Source: Flavobacterium psychrophilum (GTDB lineage: Bacteria; Bacteroidota; Bacteroidia; Flavobacteriales; Flavobacteriaceae). Taken from it: DNA of 9,282 nucleotides. Shown here one piece after another: positions 1 to 5,568 of this stretch (positions are counted from its first letter, which is position 1; each line of letters opens with the position of its first letter). The notes beneath the pieces were generated by a model. It worked only from the letters and a program-made list of their open reading frames with translations, had not been told where the DNA came from and made no database searches. The translations under genes and the position numbers were made by a program. The stretch is from positions 1 to 9,282 of the forward strand of contig CAMAWK010000088.1 in assembly GCA_945861915.1 (NCBI GenBank), written 5' to 3'.

Positions 1-36
1 TTTTTTTTTATTTTTATAAAAAATTTATAAATAAAT

Positions 37-588
37 ATGAAAACTCTATCTAAATTTAAAATCATTTTTGCTTTTATTGCATTTGCAAGTTTAACATTTT
101 CTTGTGAAGATGAAGCAACAGAATTAAATACATCTCTTAATGATGTAGACTTAACTACAATTGGGATAATAAAAGGAAATCCAATATACAGCGAACTAGT
201 GAGAGCAATTGAACTAGCTGAATTAACAGAAACGCTTAAAAGCAAAGAACCATATACACTGTTTGCTCCTAATAATGCTGCTTTTAGAGATTTTTTAAAA
301 ACAACCCCCTATAAAACTCTCGATGAAGTTCCTAAAGATGCGTTAAAACAAATTGTACTTTACCATGTACTGAAAGATCAAGTTTTAGCCAAAGAATTTA
401 CAACAGGTTCTTTCGAAACTTTGGCTACAGATTCAAGTTCTGAAGGTAGCAATTTAAGCATAAATGTAAACACAGCTTCAGGCGTTGTTATAAATACTGT
501 TTCAAAAGTAATTTTTGCTGATTTCAAGGCTCCAAATGGAGTAGTACACATTGTAGATAAAGTGATTACTATACCAACCGCCATGTAA
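37..588 (+). CDS. Fasciclin (FAS1) domain lipoprotein
   Basis: A 183-residue secreted lipoprotein with one FAS1 domain, a fold used for adhesion or protein-protein contact at cell surfaces. Residues 1-22 form a lipoprotein signal peptide (basic start, hydrophobic core, lipobox LTFSC) with Cys23 as the lipidation site. The acidic run EDE directly after the cysteine resembles Bacteroidota surface-export signals, so exposure on the outer membrane surface is inferred. The FAS1 domain covers about residues 42-181: the H1-like motif YTLFAPNNAAF (73-83), the central LYHVL (108-112) and the H2-like motif GVVHIVDKVI (168-177) are all present, so the single domain looks complete. The ATG at 37 is preceded by an AT-rich stretch without a Shine-Dalgarno, normal for this phylum; the promoter probably lies left of the window. 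The gene ends before a convergent terminator. No binding partner can be read from the sequence. Confidence 0.9.
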   Translation: MKTLSKFKIIFAFIAFASLTFSCEDEATELNTSLNDVDLTTIGIIKGNPIYSELVRAIELAELTETLKSKEPYTLFAPNNAAFRDFLKTTPYKTLDEVPKDALKQIVLYHVLKDQVLAKEFTTGSFETLATDSSSEGSNLSINVNTASGVVINTVSKVIFADFKAPNGVVHIVDKVITIPTAM

Positions 589-641
589 CACACACCAAAT
601 TTTCGAGTGATTAGAATTGAAGTTGTCTACAGAATCATAAT

Positions 642-669
642 AAAAGCGAGAAGAAATTCTCTCTTTTTT
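642..669. terminator. Bidirectional rho-independent terminator between convergent genes
   Basis: GAGAA (648-652) pairs with TTCTC (657-661) around a GAAA tetraloop. Outside one C/T mismatch, AAAAG (642-646) pairs with CTTTT (663-667), followed by more T. It lies between the fasciclin gene (ends 588, plus strand) and the DUF3050 gene (ends 694, minus strand). Both strands have a T-rich 3' side, so it probably serves both genes. Confidence 0.75.
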
Positions 670-693
670 GTTGCTTTATGCTAATTACTTAAC

Positions 694-1476
694 TCAAGCT
701 ATTTCAACTTTTAATGACAAACTTTCTTCAATTGCATCCCAAAGTCCGATACGTTTTTCTAATGCTAAAACAGAAATTTTTTCTACTTCGCTCCATTTTT
801 TAGAGTCATTACCACACAATTCTGTAATCATTCCCATTGCCATTGGTCCGTGTTCTTCAGAGTCCAATTCAATGTGTCTTTCAAAATAATAAATTAGTTT
901 TTTCAAATCAATTTCTGGGAAATTAGCCTGAAAATTTCTCAAAATTGCTGTGAACATACTCGGAATCAAATCTTCTCTTCCAAAAGTGAAAGCGGCTGCA
1001 ATTTCATGAGCTTTCCCTTCTTCAATTACACTAAAAGTAAAATCTAAAAAAGCCTTAATATTAGAGTGTAAATTACTTGTTTTGATAGCTATAAAAATAT
1101 TTTTTACCGAACTCAAATTAGCTAAAAAATCTTCTACTCTAGCTGTGTTTGCTCCGCAATCTTGCATCGCTTCTAAGTACATTTCAAAATGACTTTGACG
1201 ACGACCATCTAAAGTCAAATCACTTTCTTCGGCTACGACAATCTCATTTATTAAATACCTAGTTTGTGTATTGGAAGTAGGAAACCATGGAGTTGTTGTG
1301 CAGGTTAATTTGGATTGCAACGCTTTTAGTAATGACATAAAATCCCAAACGGCATAAATATGATTTTCTAAAAAACAATGCAAATCTTCAATAGTTTGCA
1401 CTTTTTCATACAACGAATGTTCTAATAAGTCTTGTTTTAGATCAGCAATGCTGATGTTTACAGTATCAATATTCAT
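694..1476 (-). CDS. DUF3050 family protein, heme-oxygenase-like fold
   Basis: A 260-residue, mostly helical cytoplasmic protein that I recognise as DUF3050. No reaction is established for the family as far as I know. Family hallmarks seen here are HIYAVWDFMSLLKALQ (39-54), the TRYLINEIVVAEESD block (72-86), SHFEMYLEAM (95-104), FGREDLIP (165-172) and ERHIELDSEEHG (199-210). Glu78, Glu83/84, His96, Glu98, His201, Asp205 and His209 are spaced like ligands in heme-oxygenase-like diiron oxidases, so a metal-dependent oxidase is a plausible inference, not a demonstrated role. The length fits the family and the ATG is the first in frame. It lies downstream of the acyl-CoA dehydrogenase but behind a terminator hairpin, so it may have its own transcript. 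No signal peptide or membrane segment is visible. Confidence 0.85.
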   Translation of the reverse strand: MNIDTVNISIADLKQDLLEHSLYEKVQTIEDLHCFLENHIYAVWDFMSLLKALQSKLTCTTTPWFPTSNTQTRYLINEIVVAEESDLTLDGRRQSHFEMYLEAMQDCGANTARVEDFLANLSSVKNIFIAIKTSNLHSNIKAFLDFTFSVIEEGKAHEIAAAFTFGREDLIPSMFTAILRNFQANFPEIDLKKLIYYFERHIELDSEEHGPMAMGMITELCGNDSKKWSEVEKISVLALEKRIGLWDAIEESLSLKVEIA

Positions 1477-1490
1477 ATTTATTTTTTTGT

Positions 1491-1524
1491 AAAAATAAAA
1501 AAGTAAACAGTTATAAAACTGTTT
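1491..1524 (-). terminator. Terminator of the acyl-CoA dehydrogenase gene
   Basis: AAACAGTT (1505-1512) and AACTGTTT (1517-1524) form a perfect 8-bp stem with a 4-nt loop. Read on the minus strand, the stem is followed by a long T-rich run (1491-1503). It lies 38 bp after the acyl-CoA dehydrogenase stop and 28 bp before the DUF3050 start. A possible weak promoter for the next gene (TTG at 1527-1529, 21 bp, then TACTTTTT at 1498-1505, minus strand) overlaps the same hairpin. Confidence 0.65.
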
Positions 1525-1562
1525 CCCAATCGATTTTATGAATACTTTAATAACTGTTTGCT

Positions 1563-2741
1563 TTATTTAAAAGCCGAAATTCCAGTGATATCCATTCCTG
1601 TAATCAACAAATGAATATCGTGAGTGCCTTCGTAGGTAATCACCGATTCTAGATTCATCATATGTCGCATAATAGAGTATTCTCCTGAAATCCCCATTCC
1701 GCCTAGTATTTGTCTAGCTTCACGAGCAATGGTGATTGCCATATTTACATTGTTTCGCTTCGCCATAGAAATTTGCCCAGTGGTGGCTTTACCTTCATTT
1801 CTTAATACGCCCAAACGCCAAGTTAACAGTTGAGCTTTTGTAATTTCGGTAATCATTTCGGCTAATTTTTTTTGTTGCAATTGAGTTCCGGCTATCGGTT
1901 TGTCAAATTGAATTCTCTCTTTAGCATACCGCAAAGCCGTGTCAAAACAATCCATTGCAGCTCCAATGGCTCCCCAAGCGATTCCGTATCGAGCAGAATC
2001 TAAACAACCTAGTGGCGCACTTAATCCCGATTTATTAGGTAGTATATTTTCTTTAGGAACTTTGACATTATCAAAAATCAATTCGCCAGTTGCCGATGCA
2101 CGAAGCGACCATTTATTGTGTGTTTCTGGTGTCGAAAAACCCTTCATTCCTCGTTCTACAAGTAAACCATGTATTCTTCCTGATTCGTCTTTTGCCCAAA
2201 CTACTGCAATATCAGCAAAAGGCGCATTCGATATCCACATTTTAGCACCATTCAACAAATAATAATCACCACAATCCTTAAAGTTCGTAATCATACTGCC
2301 CGGGTCGGAACCATAATTGGGTTCGGTTAAACCAAAACATCCGATTAATTCTCCCGAAGCCAGTTTGGGTAAATATTTTTGTCGCTGTTCTTCGTTTCCG
2401 TATTTCCAAATCGGATACATAACCAATGACGATTGTACCGAAGCCGTAGAACGAACGCCCGAATCACCCCGTTCGATTTCTTGCATAATCAAACCATAGG
2501 AAATTTGGTCTAACCCTGCTCCACCATATTCTTGTGGAATATACGGTCCAAAAGCCCCAATCCCAGCCAACCCTTTAACAATTTGTTTGGGAAATTCAGC
2601 TCGTTGGGCATAATCCTCTATTATGGGCGAGACTTCGCGTTTGACCCATTCACGTGCAGAATCCCGAACCAATTTATGTTCGTCTGTCAATAAATCGTCT
2701 AGTTGGTAATAATCAGGTGCTTGAAATAAGTCTGGTTTCAT
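1563..2741 (-). CDS. gcdH: Glutaryl-CoA dehydrogenase-like acyl-CoA dehydrogenase
   Basis: A 392-residue FAD-dependent acyl-CoA dehydrogenase, full length for the family. It most resembles glutaryl-CoA dehydrogenase, which oxidises and decarboxylates glutaryl-CoA to crotonyl-CoA in lysine and tryptophan breakdown, passing electrons to electron-transfer flavoprotein. The FAD/substrate block CFGLTEPNYGSD (135-146) and the MWISNAPFAD strand (168-177) are intact. The catalytic base is Glu371 in YEGTHDIH (370-377), and the C-terminal TGISAF also fits this subfamily. Glu90, Arg97 and Ser98 in ERGDSGVRS match, as I recall, the human enzyme's Glu87, Arg94 and Ser95, the last two contacting the glutaryl carboxylate; this favours glutaryl-CoA over a plain short-chain acyl-CoA. 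No other lysine-degradation gene is in the window. Its own TAnnTTTG promoter lies just upstream and a terminator follows, so it looks monocistronic. Confidence 0.9.
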   Translation of the reverse strand: MKPDLFQAPDYYQLDDLLTDEHKLVRDSAREWVKREVSPIIEDYAQRAEFPKQIVKGLAGIGAFGPYIPQEYGGAGLDQISYGLIMQEIERGDSGVRSTASVQSSLVMYPIWKYGNEEQRQKYLPKLASGELIGCFGLTEPNYGSDPGSMITNFKDCGDYYLLNGAKMWISNAPFADIAVVWAKDESGRIHGLLVERGMKGFSTPETHNKWSLRASATGELIFDNVKVPKENILPNKSGLSAPLGCLDSARYGIAWGAIGAAMDCFDTALRYAKERIQFDKPIAGTQLQQKKLAEMITEITKAQLLTWRLGVLRNEGKATTGQISMAKRNNVNMAITIAREARQILGGMGISGEYSIMRHMMNLESVITYEGTHDIHLLITGMDITGISAFK

Positions 2742-2763
2742 AATTTTGAGATTGAAGGTCTAA

Positions 2764-2793
2764 CAAAGCTACGGAAAGAATATAACAAACCAA
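2764..2793 (-). promoter_or_regulatory. Bacteroidota-type promoter of the acyl-CoA dehydrogenase gene
   Basis: On the minus strand, TTG (2791-2793) is followed after 19 bp by TAGCTTTG (2764-2771). This fits the Bacteroidota consensus of a TTG near -33 and TAnnTTTG near -7. The -7 box ends 22 bp before the ATG, implying a short leader of about 15-20 nt. Confidence 0.7.
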
Positions 2794-2844
2794 TTTCTTA
2801 TAGATTTGTTTTTAGTATTTAAGCTAATAATTAAAAAGTCAAAA

Positions 2845-3552
2845 TTACATCTTCAAATAAAAATCCTTTGTCAAAGCGATATATTCCGGAGTATAAATAT
2901 GTCGGGCGTTTTCGATGATTAATTCATCAATAGGGAAATCAGTAATTGAATTTCGGCTAAAAGCCATTAAACTGCGCTTGGTTTCGGAGGTGGGAGTTCC
3001 TTTTACGCGGGTAATTTTTAGTGGGAATAGCTCCTGTGTTGCTGCAAGAGCCAAGAAGGTTGATTCTTCTTTGAATGGAATGATAACGGAGAAAATTCCG
3101 TTTTTGGAAAGTAATAAAGCGGTAGCTTCAATCAAATCTTCAAACGGCATTGCTTCTTGAAAACGGGCCAAATCGCGTTGCTCGTTATTAGTTTTGTAAT
3201 CTTCGCTATAAAAAGGAGGATTCGAGACAATTAAATCATACTCGTCTTCGGGTTCTTCTATAAACTCGTCTAAACCTGCGTGAAAACAAAACAAACGGTC
3301 ATTCCAAGGGGAATTTTCAAAATTGTATGTGGCTTGTTCGTAGGCATCTTCGTCAATTTCTAGAGCATCGATTTGTTCAGCAGCACTTCTTTGCGCTAAC
3401 ATTAAGGCAATAATTCCAGTTCCTGTTCCAATATCTAAAACACTAAAAGGATTATTTTCGATTGGAGTCCAAGCACCCAACAAAACCCCATCGGTTCCAA
3501 TTTTCATTGCCGTTCGGTCTTGTTCAACTGAAAATTGTTTGAATTGAAACAT
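2845..3552 (-). CDS. trmN6: tRNA1(Val) (adenine(37)-N6)-methyltransferase
   Basis: A 235-residue class I SAM-dependent methyltransferase of the TrmN6/YfiC family, which methylates N6 of adenine 37 beside the anticodon of tRNA-Val. The family-typical N-terminus FKQFSVEQDRTAMKIGTDGV (residues 4-23) leads into SAM motif I, VLDIGTGTGIIAL (38-50). The acidic ribose-binding residue lies in ALEIDED (63-69), and the catalytic NPPF motif of N6-adenine methyltransferases is at 111-114 within DLIVSNPPFYSED. Length is normal. The ATG is only 11 bp from the left inverted-repeat arm of the four-helix-bundle cassette, and I find no good promoter directly upstream, so expression probably depends on readthrough from rpsP-rimM or on a promoter inside the cassette. 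No convincing terminator follows before the acyl-CoA dehydrogenase promoter. Confidence 0.9.
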   Translation of the reverse strand: MFQFKQFSVEQDRTAMKIGTDGVLLGAWTPIENNPFSVLDIGTGTGIIALMLAQRSAAEQIDALEIDEDAYEQATYNFENSPWNDRLFCFHAGLDEFIEEPEDEYDLIVSNPPFYSEDYKTNNEQRDLARFQEAMPFEDLIEATALLLSKNGIFSVIIPFKEESTFLALAATQELFPLKITRVKGTPTSETKRSLMAFSRNSITDFPIDELIIENARHIYTPEYIALTKDFYLKM

Positions 3553-3563
3553 AGTTAAAAATT

Positions 3564-3594
3564 AAATTCCAATATTTTAAATTCCAAATTCCAA
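3564..3594. repeat. Left arm of nested inverted repeat around the four-helix-bundle gene
   Basis: The arm contains AAATTCCAATA (3564-3574), a 4-nt spacer, and AAATTCCAAATTCCAA (3579-3594). Both blocks recur exactly, inverted and in mirrored order, at 4087-4116, where the spacer is 3 nt. The arm begins 11 bp before the trmN6 start codon. Confidence 0.85.
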
Positions 3595-3607
3595 TGGAAG
3601 CAAGGAT

Positions 3608-3958
3608 TTACGAGGACGTTTTGTTAATTATAGAAGATACTATTTTTCGTAACTCTTCAACTTCAATTAATAATGAATCGGAATAATGAGACAATTCTGG
3701 ATTTAAATCATGCAGTAGTCGCAACCAATATTTTGACTCTTTGGCTTCTTTTCGAGATATTTTCAATCGAAATATAAAATCTTTATCCCCAAGTTTTTCA
3801 TTTGCTTCAATATAATTAGCCCCAACAGACCCTGAAGATCTAACTAATTGCTTCCCGTCTTCAATATTTGAGGTTGTTTTAGGTAAAATTCTGATGTAAA
3901 TTCTACAACTTTTAGCAAACAAAAAAGTTCTTTCTTCTAAATTGTATGGTTTTTCCAT
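3608..3958 (-). CDS. Four-helix bundle protein (23S rRNA intervening-sequence type)
   Basis: A 116-residue protein of the S23/IVP four-helix-bundle family. Relatives are encoded by intervening sequences inside 23S rRNA genes or as stand-alone genes, and the fold is shared with the accessory protein of diversity-generating retroelements. The cellular role of the stand-alone forms is not established. Family signatures are NIEDGKQLVRSSGSVGANYI (31-50), EANE (51-54) and the basic KISRKEAKESKYWLRLL stretch (66-82), which may contact nucleic acid. I chose the ATG at 3958 because MEKPYNLEER is the usual family start; an in-frame ATG at 4027 would add residues encoded by repeat sequence. The gene sits between rimM and trmN6 on the same strand, framed by matching inverted repeats, which suggests a later insertion into a translation gene cluster. 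Confidence 0.88.
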   Translation of the reverse strand: MEKPYNLEERTFLFAKSCRIYIRILPKTTSNIEDGKQLVRSSGSVGANYIEANEKLGDKDFIFRLKISRKEAKESKYWLRLLHDLNPELSHYSDSLLIEVEELRKIVSSIINKTSS

Positions 3959-3981
3959 AAAGAGGTAAATTTCAAAAAATA

Positions 3982-3999
3982 AAATCCAAATTCCAAAAT
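3982..3999. repeat. Internal copy of the AAATTCCAA-type repeat
   Basis: CCAAATTCCAA (3986-3996) is shared with the left arm in the same orientation. TCCAAATTCCAAAAT (3985-3999) is an exact inverted match to 4084-4098, so the leader of the four-helix-bundle gene could form a 15-bp stem enclosing an 84-nt loop. Confidence 0.75.
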
Positions 4000-4062
4000 T
4001 GACTGTTAAATAAATTTTGGTTTTCAAATTTAGATTATAATATTGAATTTTCAGTTGAGTTT

Positions 4063-4080
4063 TAGAAATTGGAATTTCTA
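4063..4080. repeat. Short perfect hairpin, another repeat copy
   Basis: TAGAAAT (4063-4069) and ATTTCTA (4074-4080) form a 7-bp perfect stem around TGGA. The unit TTGGAATTT (4069-4077) is one more copy of the repeat family in the inverted orientation, lying between rimM and the four-helix-bundle gene. Confidence 0.6.
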
Positions 4081-4086
4081 TTTATT

Positions 4087-4116
4087 TTGGAATTTGGAAT
4101 TTCAGTATTGGAATTT
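4087..4116. repeat. Right arm of nested inverted repeat
   Basis: TTGGAATTTGGAATTT (4087-4102), a 3-nt spacer, then TATTGGAATTT (4106-4116). This is the reverse complement of the left arm at 3564-3594 except in the spacer. It ends 4 bp from the rimM stop codon, so the two arms fill the junctions to both neighbouring genes almost exactly. Confidence 0.85.
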
Positions 4117-4120
4117 CCCC

Positions 4121-4645
4121 CTAAAGGTACATCTCAATCAGTCCTTCTGGTAAATCCATGATGACTTTTTTGTTTTCGCGATCAATTTTTAATAGGAAAT
4201 GATCAATCATCGGGATTAAAATTTCTTTTTCGTCTTGAAGAACTTCGAAAAGAGGCTGAGCTGTAGAATCATTAATCGATTGAATTTTTCCAACAATACC
4301 CACTCTTTTGTCCTCCACTTCAAAACCTATTACTTCGTGGTAATAAAACTTATTGCCTGTAAGTTTAGGCAACATTTGTAAAGGAAGGTATAAATCGTTT
4401 CCGAGTAAAGCATCGGCTTCTTCCTCTGTTTTTACATCCTCGAAACGAATTCGAAGAAAATCGTTTTTGTGCAACGAACTGCTTTCAATAAAAAATGGAA
4501 CCAAATGTTTGTTGCATTCAACAAACACTGATTCCATATTTTCGTATAACTCGGGTTCGTCTGTATCTAAATACGCTAGGACTTCCCCTTTGAAACTAAA
4601 TTTTTTTGCGATTTTACCTAAATAGAAACAATCTTCTTTACGCAT
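4121..4645 (-). CDS. rimM: 16S rRNA processing / 30S maturation factor RimM
   Basis: A 174-residue RimM, normal in length. RimM assists maturation of the 30S head and works with small-subunit proteins, notably S19. The N-terminal beta-barrel domain starts with CFYLGKIAKKFSFKGEV, where the aromatic and the GKI...G pattern are typical. The C-terminal PRC-barrel-like domain begins near KLTGNKFYYHEVIGFEV and ends with the usual LIPMIDHFLLKID and IMDLPEGLIEMYL segments. I chose the ATG at 4645 because MRKEDCFYLGK is the conserved family start and leaves a 13-bp gap after the rpsP stop. An in-frame ATG at 4714 would add 23 lysine/glutamine-rich residues and overlap rpsP. Order rpsP then rimM is the classic ribosomal arrangement and implies one transcript. 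The stop is TAG, followed at once by the repeat arm. Confidence 0.93.
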   Translation of the reverse strand: MRKEDCFYLGKIAKKFSFKGEVLAYLDTDEPELYENMESVFVECNKHLVPFFIESSSLHKNDFLRIRFEDVKTEEEADALLGNDLYLPLQMLPKLTGNKFYYHEVIGFEVEDKRVGIVGKIQSINDSTAQPLFEVLQDEKEILIPMIDHFLLKIDRENKKVIMDLPEGLIEMYL

Positions 4646-4658
4646 CGTCGCCAGAAAA

Positions 4659-5381
4659 TTATGCTTCTGTAGTTTCGTTATTTTCTGTAGCTGGAGCTTC
4701 TTCAGCTTCTGCAACAGGAGCCTCTTCTGCTACAACTTCAGCAACTGGAGTTTCTTCTACTGCAACCTCAGCAACAGTCTCAACTTCAGGTGCCGTTTCA
4801 ATAGCTACTGCTTCTTCTACTACCGCTTCCACTTCTGGAGTAGCTTCTGCCTCAACAACCTCTGATTCTTCAGCAACAACTTCCGCTTCTTCTTCTAAAA
4901 CAGGATTTGCAGCTGCGATTGCGTCTGCTTCTGCTTGTGCAGCATCTGCTAAACGTTTTGCATTCACTGCTTGTTCTGCTTTAAAAGCTTTGGCTTTAGC
5001 ATCTGCTTGTGCTTTTGATAAACCTTCTTTTTTTGCATCTACTTTACCTGCTTTTGCCTCTAACCAAGCTGCTAATTTAGCATCTGCTTGTTCTTGAGTT
5101 AAAGCTCCTTTGCGAATTCCTCCATCAAGGTGGTGTTTCAACAAAGCTCCTTTGTAAGAAAGGATTGCTTTTGCAGTATCCGTAGGTTGAGCACCATTGT
5201 GCAACCATTTTACGGCACTATCCAAATCTAATTCGATAGTTGCAGGATTGGTGTTTGGATTGTAAGTACCTATTTTTTCAAGGTATTTACCATCTCTTTT
5301 TGAGCGAGCATCTGCTGCTACAACCCAGTAAAACGGTTTTTGTTTTTTACCGTGTCTTTGTAATCTAATTTTTACTGACAT
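4659..5381 (-). CDS. rpsP: 30S ribosomal protein bS16 with long charged C-terminal extension
   Basis: Residues 1 to about 80 are a standard bS16: VKIRLQRHGKKQKPFYWVV (3-21), ADARSKRDGKYLEKIGTYNP (23-42), then the WLHNGAQPTDTAKAIL segment (59-74). bS16 binds 16S rRNA early in 30S assembly. The protein has 240 residues where most bacteria have about 80-90. The extension has two parts: residues 90-160 are Lys/Ala-rich and probably helical; residues 161-240 are Val/Ala/Glu low complexity with 28 Glu and no Lys or Arg. Flavobacterial bS16 proteins commonly carry an extension, but this one seems long. The frame is open and free of stops, and rimM follows 13 bp later, so I take it as real. A TAnnTTTG promoter and a leader hairpin lie upstream. 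Confidence 0.95.
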   Translation of the reverse strand: MSVKIRLQRHGKKQKPFYWVVAADARSKRDGKYLEKIGTYNPNTNPATIELDLDSAVKWLHNGAQPTDTAKAILSYKGALLKHHLDGGIRKGALTQEQADAKLAAWLEAKAGKVDAKKEGLSKAQADAKAKAFKAEQAVNAKRLADAAQAEADAIAAANPVLEEEAEVVAEESEVVEAEATPEVEAVVEEAVAIETAPEVETVAEVAVEETPVAEVVAEEAPVAEAEEAPATENNETTEA

Positions 5382-5425
5382 AATCTAATGATTAAATTTT
5401 GAGGTACTCGACCTCGATTAATTAA
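5382..5425 (-). promoter_or_regulatory. rpsP leader with hairpin, possible bS16 autoregulatory element
   Basis: The inferred 5' UTR contains GAGGT (5411-5415 read on minus) pairing perfectly with ACCTC (5401-5405) around a 5-nt loop, CGAGT. An AT-rich outer helix (ATTAA with TTAAT) is possible. It is the only GC-containing structure in an otherwise AT-rich leader. I recall a bS16 leader class being proposed for Flavobacteria, which I cannot verify here; feedback control by bS16 is therefore an inference. Confidence 0.45.
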
Positions 5426-5430
5426 GGGCG

Positions 5431-5458
5431 CAAATATACATTTTTTATTTAAAAACAC
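5431..5458 (-). promoter_or_regulatory. Promoter of rpsP-rimM
   Basis: On the minus strand, TATATTTG (5431-5438) matches the TAnnTTTG -7 element. A near-consensus GTG (5456-5458) lies 17 bp upstream in place of TTG. The -7 box is 49 bp from the rpsP ATG, giving a leader of roughly 40-45 nt that includes the hairpin. Confidence 0.6.
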
Positions 5459-5524
5459 GAACTCTTTTTTATTTAAAAATATATGACAATTTACAATAAT
5501 GATTTTTTATTCCGTTATTAATTA

Positions 5525-5558
5525 TTTAGTCAAAATACTATACTTTTGTTTAGTCAAA
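5525..5558. repeat. Direct repeat TTTAGTCAAA flanking a -7 box
   Basis: TTTAGTCAAA occurs at 5525-5534 and again at 5549-5558, a 24-bp start-to-start distance. The copies lie on either side of the TACTTTTG element of the DUF6252-like gene. Such placement could suit a regulator binding across the promoter; no regulator is identified. Confidence 0.6.
5541..5548 (+). promoter_or_regulatory. -7 promoter element of the DUF6252-like lipoprotein gene
   Basis: TACTTTTG fits the Bacteroidota TAnnTTTG element and ends 20 bp before the ATG at 5569. There is no clear TTG at the -33 position; only TTA (5518-5520) at 20 bp spacing. It may be a weak or regulated promoter. Confidence 0.5.
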
Positions 5559-5568
5559 TTCCCAAATT

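Noticed and set aside
3959..4027. An upstream in-frame ATG that would give the four-helix-bundle protein a hydrophobic 23-residue leader resembling a membrane segment.
   Set aside because: The added residues are encoded partly by the intergenic AAATTCCAA-type repeat, and MEKPYNLEER is the family start.
3553..4120. Target-site duplication next to the inverted-repeat arms.
   Set aside because: The bases outside the left arm (before 3564) and outside the right arm (after 4116) do not match, so transposon-style insertion is not demonstrated.
4646..4714. An upstream in-frame ATG that would lengthen RimM by 23 residues.
   Set aside because: It would overlap the end of rpsP, adds a Lys/Gln-rich stretch unlike the family, and MRKEDCFYLGK at 4645 is the usual start.
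4606..5097. A 163-codon open frame on the plus strand, Ser/Ala/Thr-rich, opposite rpsP.
   Set aside because: It is the antisense image of the low-complexity Glu/Val/Ala codons of the bS16 extension and has no start context or recognisable domain.
5382..5568. Searched the rpsP/lipoprotein divergent region for a small gene or tRNA.
   Set aside because: It holds only the two promoters, the leader hairpin and the direct repeat; no cloverleaf or open frame with a start context was found.
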